The translations under genes were made by a program, and so were the position numbers. The notes under the pieces are model-generated. The model searched no databases. It was not told where the DNA came from and saw only the letters and a list, made by a program, of their open reading frames with translations. 64,000 nucleotides of DNA from Shewanella waksmanii ATCC BAA-643 (GTDB lineage Bacteria > Pseudomonadota > Gammaproteobacteria > Enterobacterales > Shewanellaceae). The DNA is taken from the NCBI RefSeq assembly GCF_000518805.1, contig NZ_JAEH01000008.1, forward strand, positions 62,001 to 126,000, in the 5' to 3' direction. Below are positions 8,862 to 17,601 of the stretch, one piece after another (position 1 is the first letter of the stretch; the number at the start of each line of letters is the position of its first letter).

Positions 8862-9000
8862 ATTTAAATCGGCTATGTGACCTAGTTCAGCGACTTGCTA
8901 GCTGACGTAATAAAAATTGATACAGCCCAACGATGGCTTTTTCTAGCCAGCTGAATAGCTATTTTGTTATGATTTCGCAAACATTAATAGACAGCAAATC

Positions 9001-9594
9001 ATGCAGATAAAACAATTACATCACGCTGCAGGCCCGTTATGGGACAGCGCCATGTCGATCTATTGTGAGGTTTTTCCTCAGTGGGAGCGTGAGCCCATAG
9101 AAGAGTTAAAACAAGCGGTCGATACTGGTAAATCCCGTTGTATAGTCATTCATGCTGGTGAGCAAGCATTAGGTATGTCACTTACAGAGCTGTATCCGCA
9201 ACACAGGTTTGCCATGTTGGGCTATCTATTCATTGCGCCAGCGATGCAGGGTCAAAGGCTGGGAAAACAGCTTTGCGATGAATTGTTTGAATTTTTCGAT
9301 CCAAGCACCGAGTATAGCTGGCTGTTGGTCGAGGCTGAAGCTGGGCCTGAAAAGTTTTATCAGAAGCTAGGTTTTAGCACTTTTAATATTGATTACCTAT
9401 CGCCCCATTATGATGATCAAGCGTCAACGCCAATGGCGTTAATGTATCATTGTAAATCGCAGCAAGCACTACCCACTTTGCAACAGTTATGGCAGGTAGT
9501 CGCACACATTTTTACCAGCAGTTACTATCTAGATAGCACTGATGCCCGCTTTGTTGAACAACGCCAACGTATACTTTCTAAGGACAGTTTATGA
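9001..9594 (+). CDS. GNAT-family acetyltransferase, translationally coupled to the next gene
   Basis: 197 aa. The GNAT core is visible: LGYLFIAPAMQGQRLGKQLCDEL (the Q/RxxGxG/A loop appears as QGQRLGK), then WLLVEAEAG and KFYQKLGF. The last 45 residues are an extra helical tail. The substrate is unknown. Its TGA overlaps the ATG of the 732-aa gene (ATGA at 9591-9594), so the two are almost certainly translated together and may share a process. Confidence 0.8.
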   Translation: MQIKQLHHAAGPLWDSAMSIYCEVFPQWEREPIEELKQAVDTGKSRCIVIHAGEQALGMSLTELYPQHRFAMLGYLFIAPAMQGQRLGKQLCDELFEFFDPSTEYSWLLVEAEAGPEKFYQKLGFSTFNIDYLSPHYDDQASTPMALMYHCKSQQALPTLQQLWQVVAHIFTSSYYLDSTDARFVEQRQRILSKDSL

Positions 9595-11789
9595 CGCTTG
9601 ACAGTGATGTCGAATTACAGACAATTTTAGGCCGTTTTTTTGACTTTATTGGTGAAGAGGATTTTGAGCAGTGCTTTCATTGGGCCAAATCAGAGTTGCA
9701 GCTGGTGGGGTCGCCAGCCTATCAATTAGCAGAGCAATTTGAACAGCAACCTAAGGTTGAGTTAGCCGAGCTCGCTGATTTGCCTAAGCGCGATGCACTA
9801 CTGCTTTTTTGTGCTTGCTACGGCTATGCTAGGCATGAGGTAGAGGAAAGTAATTGGTATTTGCACGCGGAAACGCTAGTGCGTTCAAGCATTACCGCTT
9901 TGGATGCCTTACCGTCATCACCTTTGGTTAAAGTACTGCAGAAGTTTGCGGCGATTCAAATCGATGTGTGCTACATCGACAGGGGCATATACACCAGTCA
10001 AGAGTGGCTGATGGCAGAAGCGACCCAAAATATCGATACTCACTTAGCTTGTGTGAATAGTTTTGCCGCCGAGTTTAGCGAAAAAGAAAGTCAGCTTTAT
10101 GCCCAGTACCTGCGGCCCGAATTTAGCGCTTATCGCCATTTTAGTGAAGGGGTAGCGATAATTGCTCAGCTGTGTGACATGCGCTGGAATGATCCTGTCA
10201 AACTTACTGCGACCATGGCGAAGCTGCGCCCGCAGTTTATTGCCGCGGTAAAGGCGCTGACCGCCGCCGATAAATACATCATGTCGACGGATTTGGAAGC
10301 ACTGTGGCCACCGTTGACATTTTTCAGTGAAAATCGACAACCGGGCTCAGGTGAACTGTTTGTTGAGCGCGGGTCAATCAGTATCTCCTATTTTGCCAAC
10401 GTCAATCACATCGTTACGCGGGAATTGCGTCAAACCTTAACTGAGGTAGTGGCGAGCGCGCCACAAAACCATGCTCTGTATTTATCTGACTGGGGGGCAC
10501 AAACACCTAAAAGCAACATGCTTAATGATATTTGGGCGGGTATTGCCAAAGATTTTGAAGATATTTACTCATGGCAACTGCCACAATTGAGTTTGCCGTT
10601 TCGTAATAAGGGCGGCCGAGACACTGAGCTGGTGTTTGATGTTGAGCTTATTTACTACCCAATGGGCATTTTCGCGCTTAATTTACGGGCACCGTTAGAG
10701 TATGTCAGTGCCAGTGGTGTGCGCCATGCCATGTCACTGGGAACCCCATTTGCGATGGATCAGCAGATGCACTGGAATGGCCAACAAGTTGGGCTGTTAG
10801 AAGAGTTTGCCGAGCAGCGTTTTGCTGAGTTAGCCGACCTACTCAACGAGTATTTCAGTCACTATCAAAACCCGGTGGCGGATCTGCTGTTTTACAATGC
10901 ATCAGAGAACCGCTTTGTGTCGACCTTATTAGATAGGGTGGTAGAGCGCATTGATGGCAAAGACACCTCCATGACCGCCAAGTCATTAAAGGGTCACTTT
11001 GCCTACCCAGTATTTGTGTTGCCGCAGCGGGAACTGCGCAGCGCGGTTGATGACTGGTGCTTACGCACCGTGACTTCTGATGAGTTCAATCTTAATAAAG
11101 ATTGCTATAACCATGATGAGTTTGTGTTTACCAACCATCATGAGTGTATTTTAGGCTTGTTGCAGCAACCTAATTGGGTGTTAGAGCAATCGGCGGAGAT
11201 GATGGAGGTGGCAGCAGCGGTAAATAACCTATTCCACCTGACCAATAAGTTGCTTGATAAGCAGTTACAATATAGCTTGGAGCATGCGGTTCCTAGCTTG
11301 CAAGACAAGAAAATATCGGCAATTAAGTTGCGTGCACAGGTGAAAAAGCTAACTGACGAAGGCGCGTGTTTAAAGCAATTTACCCAGGATGCTCATTGGC
11401 TACTAGAGCTCATTAACGCCGGTAGTATGATGACCTTTCCCGATCATACCCGTATGGTGCAGAAGGTATTTAACCATATGGACTTTGATAAATTACACAC
11501 CCGCACCCAAAAGACGCTAGATAAAATTCACTACCGCCAAGAAGAGATCATCTCTGAAACTGCCAAGCTGTATGAAAAACTGCGCACCCGCAATGGTAAA
11601 CGTTTTACTCGAGTGTTATCAGGCTCCATGGCCCTGATATCCATCGGTGCTTTGAAGGATATCTTTGATATTCTCAATGGCAGTGAAATGGGCTTTAACA
11701 TTTCTGGTCCACTGCAAGTCAGTATTGTCACTTTCTTTGGTATGTTGCTGATTATATTGCTTATCAATAAAAATGAAACGGACAAGTAA
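9591..11789 (+). CDS. Large protein of unknown function with C-terminal membrane hairpin
   Basis: 732 aa, no family recognised. Most of the chain looks soluble and helical. Around residues 550-665 there are long charged helices likely to form coiled coils (KISAIKLRAQVKKL, RTQKTLDKIHYRQEEI). Residues about 668-690 and 703-726 form two hydrophobic segments (GSMALISIGALKDIF; VSIVTFFGMLLIILLI), ending with a short cytoplasmic-type tail. This looks like a large cytosolic domain held at the inner membrane by a C-terminal hairpin, similar in layout to CorA-like or toxin-effector proteins, but no signature motif was found. It overlaps the GNAT gene by 4 bp and ends just before a strong terminator. 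Confidence 0.7.
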   Translation: MTLDSDVELQTILGRFFDFIGEEDFEQCFHWAKSELQLVGSPAYQLAEQFEQQPKVELAELADLPKRDALLLFCACYGYARHEVEESNWYLHAETLVRSSITALDALPSSPLVKVLQKFAAIQIDVCYIDRGIYTSQEWLMAEATQNIDTHLACVNSFAAEFSEKESQLYAQYLRPEFSAYRHFSEGVAIIAQLCDMRWNDPVKLTATMAKLRPQFIAAVKALTAADKYIMSTDLEALWPPLTFFSENRQPGSGELFVERGSISISYFANVNHIVTRELRQTLTEVVASAPQNHALYLSDWGAQTPKSNMLNDIWAGIAKDFEDIYSWQLPQLSLPFRNKGGRDTELVFDVELIYYPMGIFALNLRAPLEYVSASGVRHAMSLGTPFAMDQQMHWNGQQVGLLEEFAEQRFAELADLLNEYFSHYQNPVADLLFYNASENRFVSTLLDRVVERIDGKDTSMTAKSLKGHFAYPVFVLPQRELRSAVDDWCLRTVTSDEFNLNKDCYNHDEFVFTNHHECILGLLQQPNWVLEQSAEMMEVAAAVNNLFHLTNKLLDKQLQYSLEHAVPSLQDKKISAIKLRAQVKKLTDEGACLKQFTQDAHWLLELINAGSMMTFPDHTRMVQKVFNHMDFDKLHTRTQKTLDKIHYRQEEIISETAKLYEKLRTRNGKRFTRVLSGSMALISIGALKDIFDILNGSEMGFNISGPLQVSIVTFFGMLLIILLINKNETDK

Positions 11790-11793
11790 TTGC

Positions 11794-11824
11794 CAAAAAA
11801 AAGCTGACGTAAGTCAGCTTTTTT
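11794..11824. terminator. Bidirectional Rho-independent terminator
   Basis: AAGCTGAC (11801-11808), loop GTAA, GTCAGCTT (11813-11820), flanked by seven A on the left and TTTT on the right. It serves both the 732-aa gene and the convergent oxidoreductase. Confidence 0.9.
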
Positions 11825-11849
11825 GTAACTAAAATGGCAAGGCTTAATA

Positions 11850-12850
11850 TTAGTCCGTTAATTTAACGACCATTTTGCCTTTGTTTTTCCCTTCAAACAG
11901 GCCAATAAAGGCACTAGGGGCATTGTCTAAACCTTGATAGATGGTTTGCTCCGCTTGTACTTGACCAGTCGCCAACCATTGGCCCATCTGCTGGGCATAC
12001 TCACCGTAGTGATCCCAGTGTTCAAATACGATAAAGCCTTCAATTTTTAACTTTTTGATAATGATGTTGGCGAGGTTACTTGGCCCCGGTGTCGGTGCAG
12101 TGTCGTTGTATTGTGAAATCATGCCACACACAGCAATACGGCCATGATCATTCATGTTATCTAGGGCGGCGGTTAAATGCTCACCACCGACATTTTCAAA
12201 ATATACATCAATACCTTGCGGCGCAGCTTGCCCGAGAGCGGCGCTAATATCATCGCAAGTTTTGTAGTTAATCACCTTATCGATACCCAGTGCATTAAGG
12301 TGGGCTGCTTTTTCGTCACTGCCGACAGAGGCCACAACCGTTGCACCCATCAATTTACCTAGTTGACAGGCAACGCTGCCAACTGCGCCAGAGGCTGCTG
12401 AAACAAACAAGGTTTCGCCGGCTTTTAACTCAGCGATGCGATTCAGTCCGGTCCAGGCTGTCATACCTGGCATACCGAGCACACCCAAGAAGTGAGATTC
12501 ACTGAGGGGATATTAGGTAGCACAGTGTGATCGCTGCCATCACTAATATAGTGACTGCGCCAACCTAACATGCTGCTGACTTTGCTGCCCACAGGAAAAT
12601 CTGGGTGCTGAGATTCGATAACTTCACCAATCGCCCCACCTTCCAAGACTTCGCCAATCACAAAAGGCGCAATGTAGCTTTTTCTATCAATCATGCGGCC
12701 GCGCATATATGGGTCAACCGACATCCACAGGTTTTTAACCAAAAATTGACCTGCTTGAATTGCGGGTAGTTCGACACTATTTTGTTTGAAATGTGCTGCC
12801 GTGGGCAACCCTTCAGGGCGTGATGCTAATACGATTTGCTGAGCTTTCAT
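11850..12850 (-). pseudogene. NADP-dependent MDR oxidoreductase (CurA/prostaglandin-reductase-like), frameshifted
   Basis: Two frames together make one full-length medium-chain reductase of about 333 aa. The N-terminal part (12850 down to about 12506) reads KAQQIVLASRPEGLPT and later WMSVDPYMRGRM, as in the zinc-free CurA/leukotriene-B4 dehydrogenase group. The C-terminal part carries VSAASGAVGSVACQLGKL (NADP-binding loop) and KMVVKLTD at the end. The break is in a run of four C on the coding strand (G 12506-12509 on the plus strand). One more C would restore NIPLSESHFLGVLGMPGMTA. It is either an assembly or sequencing error or a recent loss. The adjacent MarR gene is divergent and probably controls it. 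Confidence 0.85.
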
Positions 12851-12865
12851 AATTCCTCTTTTTAC

Positions 12866-12936
12866 TTTGCGTGCAAACTAATTGTTGGTTAATCTACATT
12901 TAATTTGTGCGCAAAGCAAATGCTTTGTGCGCAAAC
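12866..12936. promoter_or_regulatory. Three copies of a TTTGYGYGCAAA palindrome (probable MarR operators)
   Basis: TTTGCGTGCAAAC at 12866-12878, TTTGTGCGCAAAG at 12904-12916 and TTTGTGCGCAAAC at 12924-12936. The last two are exactly 20 bp apart start to start, i.e. about two helical turns. They lie in the divergent gap between the oxidoreductase start (12850) and the marR gene (13080). Placement and symmetry suggest the binding sites of that regulator; this is inference. Confidence 0.65.
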
Positions 12937-13079
12937 TAAAATAGCGTACACTAGACTCAATGCAGAACAACTTAACTTGGCTTAGCGAATAATGATGGCT
13001 ACTATGTGCCTGCAAATGGTTGCGGGATCTGTTGTCAGCCAATTAGCCACAGTGACATTTTAACGATGAAAGGTAGATT

Positions 13080-13535
13080 TTGAGCGATAACCAGCATGTA
13101 GATTCAACAGCGGAAACATTGTCATTATCTGACAATGTTTGTTTTGCGTTATATACCGCAGCCAATGCTTTGGTGCGTGCGTACCGACCACTACTGCAGC
13201 AGTGCGATTTGACCTACCCACAATACTTGGTGATGCAGGCGTTGTGGTTGCAAGATGGCGCCAGTTTGACTGATCTGTCACGGGCAACCAAGCTCGATTT
13301 GGGAACCTTGACGCCAATTGTTAAGCGCTTAGAGAGCAAACAGCTACTCGCTCGCCATGTTGATGAGCATGATGAGCGCAAAAAACTCATCGTGATCACC
13401 GCCGAGGGAGCAGAACTTAAACAGCAAGCACTGGCGCTTAAGCAGGTGTTGTTAAGTAAAGTCTCGGTATCAGAAGCTAAGCTCGATGAGTTACGGGACT
13501 TATGTTTGGTACTGACTGAAGATCTCAATCGCTAG
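13080..13535 (+). CDS. MarR-family transcriptional regulator
   Basis: 151 aa from TTG 13080. The ATG just upstream runs into a stop, so TTG with AAAGG ahead of it is the best start. The winged helix is clear: QYLVMQALWLQDGASLTDLS, LDLGTLTPIVKRLESKQLL (recognition helix) and HDERKKLIVITAEG (wing, with the family DxR signature). This is the OhrR-like branch in form, with no obvious sensing Cys near the N terminus apart from NVCFALYT (residue about 22) and QQCDLTYP (about 41), both plausible redox positions. It is divergent from an NADP-dependent reductase, a common pairing for electrophile or oxidant response. Confidence 0.9.
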   Translation: MSDNQHVDSTAETLSLSDNVCFALYTAANALVRAYRPLLQQCDLTYPQYLVMQALWLQDGASLTDLSRATKLDLGTLTPIVKRLESKQLLARHVDEHDERKKLIVITAEGAELKQQALALKQVLLSKVSVSEAKLDELRDLCLVLTEDLNR

Positions 13536-13832
13536 TGGTTATAGCTGGGTTGTTGTTGGTAGGGTAAAGCCTATTGCGCCAATCATTTAGCTTAGAAAAA
13601 CCCTTTTGTTATACATATGAAACACACTGTTTTGTATATGGTTCAGTGATGTTGGCATTTTCCTAGTAATTAAGTTACCAATTTTTGTATAATCGCGACC
13701 AATTCGTGCCTATCAACTATGCTTAATGGCATTGTCGAAATCAGTTACTAGCAAGTTTATGATTTCATTACTATTGAGCAGAAAACTATAAACGATAGGT
13801 TAAAGTATTCTCTGTTCCCCTTGGAAAACCCA

Positions 13833-15374
13833 ATGCAAAACCACACAGACCTCCTTGATATAGGCGTGATTGGCTTAGGTGTCATGGGCAAAAACCTTGC
13901 TCTAAACATTGCTGATAATCAATATCACGTTGCCGCATTTGACCTTGATGCTAATAAGGTTCAGCACCTTGTTGAACAAGAACAGAAAGAGCGTAAAGCG
14001 GGCCTCAGACCAAGAGTATTAGGCTGTAGCAATCTTACAGAAATGTTATCCAGCCTCAGCAAACCGCGTATCTTAGTGTTGTCGGTTCCTGCGGGCGCCC
14101 CAGTAGATGGTGTGTGCCAATCGCTAATCGAAGCCGGTATTGAGCAAGACGATATTGTGATTGATACCGGTAACAGCTTGTGGACAGATACCGTTGCCCG
14201 CGAACAGCAATATGCGGATCAATTTACTTTCTTCAGTTGTGCGGTATCAGGTGGTGAGATGGGTGCGAGGTTTGGTCCATCATTAATGCCAAGTGGCAGC
14301 GAGAAGGCCTGGCTACGTATCGCACCGATTTGGCAGGCCATTGCCGCCAAGGTCGACCCAGAAACCGGATTGCCAATAGAGCGTCAAGAGCCGGGTAATC
14401 CAGTAACTGAAGGCGAGCCTTGTACCACTTATATTGGCCCTGCTGGTTCTGGGCATTATGTCAAAATGGTGCATAACGGCATTGAATATGCTGATATGCA
14501 GTTGATATGCGAAGCCTATCAATTACTGCATGATGGTTTTGGTATGAGCCAATATGAAGTTGGCGATCTGTTTGCCAAATGGAATAAAGGCATACTTAAT
14601 AGCTATTTGATGGAGATCAGTGCTGACGTATTGCGTCAAGCGGATCCGATCACAGGCCGCCCTTTGGTGGAAATGATTTTAGATAAAGCCGGCCAAAAAG
14701 GTACCGGGCTTTGGACCGCGGTGAGCAGTTTGCAGATTGGTTGCCCTGCGCCCACAATTGCCGAAGCCGTATATGCTCGGGCTGTGAGCACTCAAAAAGG
14801 CCAGCGCAAGCAACTCTCTAAGTTATTGAGTGGCCCACAGCCACAACAGGTAGATGAGCAAGCTAAGCAGCAGTTTATCGACCAGTTAGAAAACGCGCTG
14901 TACTGCGCAAAGATCGCCAGTTATGCCCAGGGTTTTCAGTTGATGGCCATGACAGCAAAAGAAAAGCAGTGGCAGCTCGATTTTGCTGAAATCGCTAAAA
15001 TTTGGCGTGCAGGTTGTATCATCCGCGCAACGTTTTTGCAGTCAATCACCCAAGCTTATCAGCAAGCTAATCGTCAAAAGCAAGAGTTAGCCAATTTGTT
15101 GATGGCCGATACCTTTAGCAATCACCTTTCGGCTAAACAACAAGATTGGCGTTTAGCGGTATCACAAGCGGTATTGAAAGGGATTCCTGCTCCTTGTATC
15201 AGCTCTGCCTTGGCTTACTACGACAGCTATCGCTGCGAAACTCTGCCAGCCAACCTATTACAAGGCCAGCGAGACTTTTTTGGTGCGCATACTTTTGAAC
15301 GTACCGATGCGCCAGACGGTGAAAAATTTCACCTTAACTGGAGTGCAAAAACACGCACACTAGATAAGCTGTAA
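13833..15374 (+). CDS. gnd: 6-phosphogluconate dehydrogenase, decarboxylating
   Basis: 513 aa from ATG 13833 (TTG 13821 in frame is less likely; GGAAA lies ahead of the ATG). It converts 6-phosphogluconate and NADP+ to ribulose 5-phosphate, CO2 and NADPH in the oxidative pentose phosphate pathway. The Rossmann loop is GVIGLGVMGKNLALNIA. The substrate-binding segment CAVSGGEMGARFGPSLMPSG and the catalytic lysine and histidine region GPAGSGHYVKMVHNGIEYAD are intact, as is KGTGLWT. It is of the long form found in several marine gammaproteobacteria. It is monocistronic, with a strong terminator. Confidence 0.95.
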   Translation: MQNHTDLLDIGVIGLGVMGKNLALNIADNQYHVAAFDLDANKVQHLVEQEQKERKAGLRPRVLGCSNLTEMLSSLSKPRILVLSVPAGAPVDGVCQSLIEAGIEQDDIVIDTGNSLWTDTVAREQQYADQFTFFSCAVSGGEMGARFGPSLMPSGSEKAWLRIAPIWQAIAAKVDPETGLPIERQEPGNPVTEGEPCTTYIGPAGSGHYVKMVHNGIEYADMQLICEAYQLLHDGFGMSQYEVGDLFAKWNKGILNSYLMEISADVLRQADPITGRPLVEMILDKAGQKGTGLWTAVSSLQIGCPAPTIAEAVYARAVSTQKGQRKQLSKLLSGPQPQQVDEQAKQQFIDQLENALYCAKIASYAQGFQLMAMTAKEKQWQLDFAEIAKIWRAGCIIRATFLQSITQAYQQANRQKQELANLLMADTFSNHLSAKQQDWRLAVSQAVLKGIPAPCISSALAYYDSYRCETLPANLLQGQRDFFGAHTFERTDAPDGEKFHLNWSAKTRTLDKL

Positions 15375-15392
15375 TACGAGACGTTGTTTGAG

Positions 15393-15418
15393 AAAAGGAG
15401 CCTTATGGCTCCTTTTTT
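15393..15418 (+). terminator. Rho-independent terminator of gnd
   Basis: AAAAGGAGCC (15393-15402), loop TTAT, GGCTCCTTTT (15407-15416) with two more T. Perfect 10-bp stem, 19 bp after the gnd stop. Confidence 0.9.
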
Positions 15419-15521
15419 AGTGGCTAAAATAGTGACCTTAGTAGTTGAATACTTGTTATACGGCAACTACTCTAGACTGAGAAATATTGTTAGGTCAGGT
15501 GCTTAAACCAAGGACGTTACT

Positions 15522-15797
15522 ATGCCGCAAATCACTCAAAATAAACCAAGTCAAAAGATGTTCTTATTCGCTGCAGCTATGGCCGTGCTAATGGGGTGCA
15601 ATAGTACTGCTAATCAGCCGGCACCCAAAGAGTCAATGGTCGGGGCCGATCGCACTGAGCAAGGCTGCATTGCGTCGGCAGGTTATGCCTGGTGCGATAA
15701 GCTACAGCGTTGTGTGCGCCCATGGGAAGTGGCGGATCGCGAAGGGTTTGATAATACTGAACAAGCTTTTAATCAGTTTTGCCAATCAGATAAATGA
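15522..15797 (+). CDS. Small cysteine-rich lipoprotein
   Basis: 91 aa. A signal sequence ends in the lipobox AVLMGC (Cys at about 26). The mature part holds four more Cys in a pattern GCIASAGYAWCDKLQRCVRPWE plus a C-terminal Cys. This resembles small peptidase-inhibitor-like or DUF333-like periplasmic domains, but no assignment is safe. Its last codons overlap the ATGAGT of the next gene, and an AAGGA-preceded start follows 33 bp later, so the two are probably co-transcribed. Confidence 0.65.
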   Translation: MPQITQNKPSQKMFLFAAAMAVLMGCNSTANQPAPKESMVGADRTEQGCIASAGYAWCDKLQRCVRPWEVADREGFDNTEQAFNQFCQSDK

Positions 15798-15826
15798 GTA
15801 TGCTTAATAATTTCAAGGAAACATGG

Positions 15827-16387
15827 ATGCGTGAATGGAATGCAAGGTGGGTTGTGATGGGAGTGCTACTTTTGAGTGCATTATCCTTACCTGCTTGGAG
15901 CAATAGTGATGCACTGGCGGCGAGTCAATCCACTTTATCGGAAATCAAGGCGGTGCAGTTTCATGACGGCAACGTCATCACTGCGGGATTGCCAACGGCT
16001 GAACAGATCAGCGCGCTAAGTGAAGCGGGCGTTGATCTCGTCATTAACTTGATCCCCAAGAATAACCCTCATGCCATGGGTAATGAGCAGCAACTAGTGC
16101 AAGATGCTGGCATGGCGTATATCAATATTGAAGTCGACTGGCAGCAGCCCAAGTCGAGTGATGTAGAACAGTTTTTCGCCGCCATGGAGCAAAACAAAAC
16201 TAAGTCGGTATTTGTGCATTGCGCGGCTAATTATCGTGCTTCGGCTTTTTATTATCTTTACTTAGACAAGTTAACGCCGCAGCAGGTGAACCAAGCCGAA
16301 ATCATGGCACCTTGGGGAGATTTGCAGCAGAGCTTGAAGCAGTATCCTCAATGGCAGCAACTGATTGAGCAAATGCAGCGTCATTAA
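15827..16387 (+). CDS. Exported phosphatase-like protein (dual-specificity/BLH-type, CX4R)
   Basis: 186 aa from ATG 15827, preferred because AAGGA lies 7 bases ahead and a signal peptide then follows (VVMGVLLLSALSLPAWS). An alternative ATG at 15794 overlaps the previous stop. The fold is that of the small tyrosine-phosphatase-like proteins: AGLPTAEQISALSEAGVD, then DLVINLIP, then the P-loop region VFVHCAANYRASAF. The loop has C-x4-R, one residue shorter than the classical C-x5-R, as in the COG3453/BLH-type group. Whether it hydrolyses phosphate esters is unproven. Confidence 0.7.
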   Translation: MREWNARWVVMGVLLLSALSLPAWSNSDALAASQSTLSEIKAVQFHDGNVITAGLPTAEQISALSEAGVDLVINLIPKNNPHAMGNEQQLVQDAGMAYINIEVDWQQPKSSDVEQFFAAMEQNKTKSVFVHCAANYRASAFYYLYLDKLTPQQVNQAEIMAPWGDLQQSLKQYPQWQQLIEQMQRH

Positions 16388-16528
16388 ACTGCATTAAAGA
16401 ATAGGCAAAATAATCATTTAGTCGTTAAACTAGTGTAAGTAATTTGCCGTTTGTAGGACAAAATGAGGCTCGGCGATGCAACTAATTATTGTGTCCCTGT
16501 CATCATTAGCATGCACAAGGAGGCCATA

Positions 16529-17551
16529 GTGCCACTAAGTATACGAAGCTTTGTATTATCAGGCGTTTGTTTGGCCTTATCACATCAAGCCTTGGCAAGT
16601 GAGTTTGAAGCTTGTATGGCTAAACAGATGGCGACGGCCAATGATGAGATGACGATAGGGGAGCTGCGTAAGTTATGTGAGGCTGAAACCCAACTGCAAC
16701 GTGACGGTACCATTGACATTGACGGCAAGACCATCAAAGGTGGCGTGCTGTCGAAACGTATTATTGCAGAGCGTCAAACAGATCAATCAGAATTTGTGTT
16801 AACCCCCCATCACACCAACTACTTTTTACCGGTCTATTCCACCAATGAGATCAATCCGACCGCCTATGGTGAAGATCAGGCTTATGCGGATAACTTTAAA
16901 GATATTGAAGCTAAGTTCCAAATTAGTTTTAAGTTTCCATTGAGCTATGGTTCACTGTTATTTGAAGGCGATCGAATTTATGGTGCCTTCACGTTAGAAG
17001 CTTGGTGGCAAGTGTATGCCGATGATATTTCATCGCCCTTTAGAGAAACCAATTATCGCCCGGAATTCTTTTACGTAACGCCATTGGGCTGGCATCCGTT
17101 TGACGGCAATACTGGCTTAGTTGTTGGCGTTGAGCATCAATCTAATGGTCGTTCTGGTACCTTGTCGCGTTCATGGAATAGAGTCTATGCCGAATTGCTA
17201 TATGAAAACGGCGATTGGTTGTATTTCCTCAAACCTTGGTACCGTATTCAAGAAGACGAAAAGTTAGATCCCAGCTTGCCCGAAGGCGATGATAACCCGG
17301 ATATAGCCGATTACATGGGCCATGCTGAGTTTGGCTTTGGTTATGATTTTGGCGACTATGAAATGGTAGTGAGAGGGCGGCAAAATTTCTCCACTAACAA
17401 AGGCGCAATTGAAGTGGAATTTACCACACCGCTATACGGTAAATTACATGGTTATGTGCTGTTGTTTAACGGCTATGGTGACAGTTTGATTGACTATAAC
17501 CATAGCCAAACTCGCCTTGGTGTAGGTATTGCACTAAATAATATGTTCTAG
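16529..17551 (+). CDS. pldA: Outer membrane phospholipase A1 (OMPLA)
   Basis: 340 aa from GTG 16529, chosen because a full AAGGAGG lies 5 bases ahead and a signal peptide (SFVLSGVCLALSHQALA) then follows. An ATG at 16463 would add 22 unsupported residues. OMPLA hydrolyses phospholipids that reach the outer leaflet of the outer membrane. The active site is present: His203 and Ser205 in VEHQSNGRSG, and Asn217 in LSRSWNRVYAE. The rest alternates like a 12-strand barrel. A roughly 70-residue region before the barrel (residues about 25-90) is longer than in E. coli. Confidence 0.92.
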   Translation: MPLSIRSFVLSGVCLALSHQALASEFEACMAKQMATANDEMTIGELRKLCEAETQLQRDGTIDIDGKTIKGGVLSKRIIAERQTDQSEFVLTPHHTNYFLPVYSTNEINPTAYGEDQAYADNFKDIEAKFQISFKFPLSYGSLLFEGDRIYGAFTLEAWWQVYADDISSPFRETNYRPEFFYVTPLGWHPFDGNTGLVVGVEHQSNGRSGTLSRSWNRVYAELLYENGDWLYFLKPWYRIQEDEKLDPSLPEGDDNPDIADYMGHAEFGFGYDFGDYEMVVRGRQNFSTNKGAIEVEFTTPLYGKLHGYVLLFNGYGDSLIDYNHSQTRLGVGIALNNMF

Positions 17552-17601
17552 ACGTATCTGCCATTACAGCAGGGCTAATCAAGCATTAGTCCCGCTATTA
17601 T

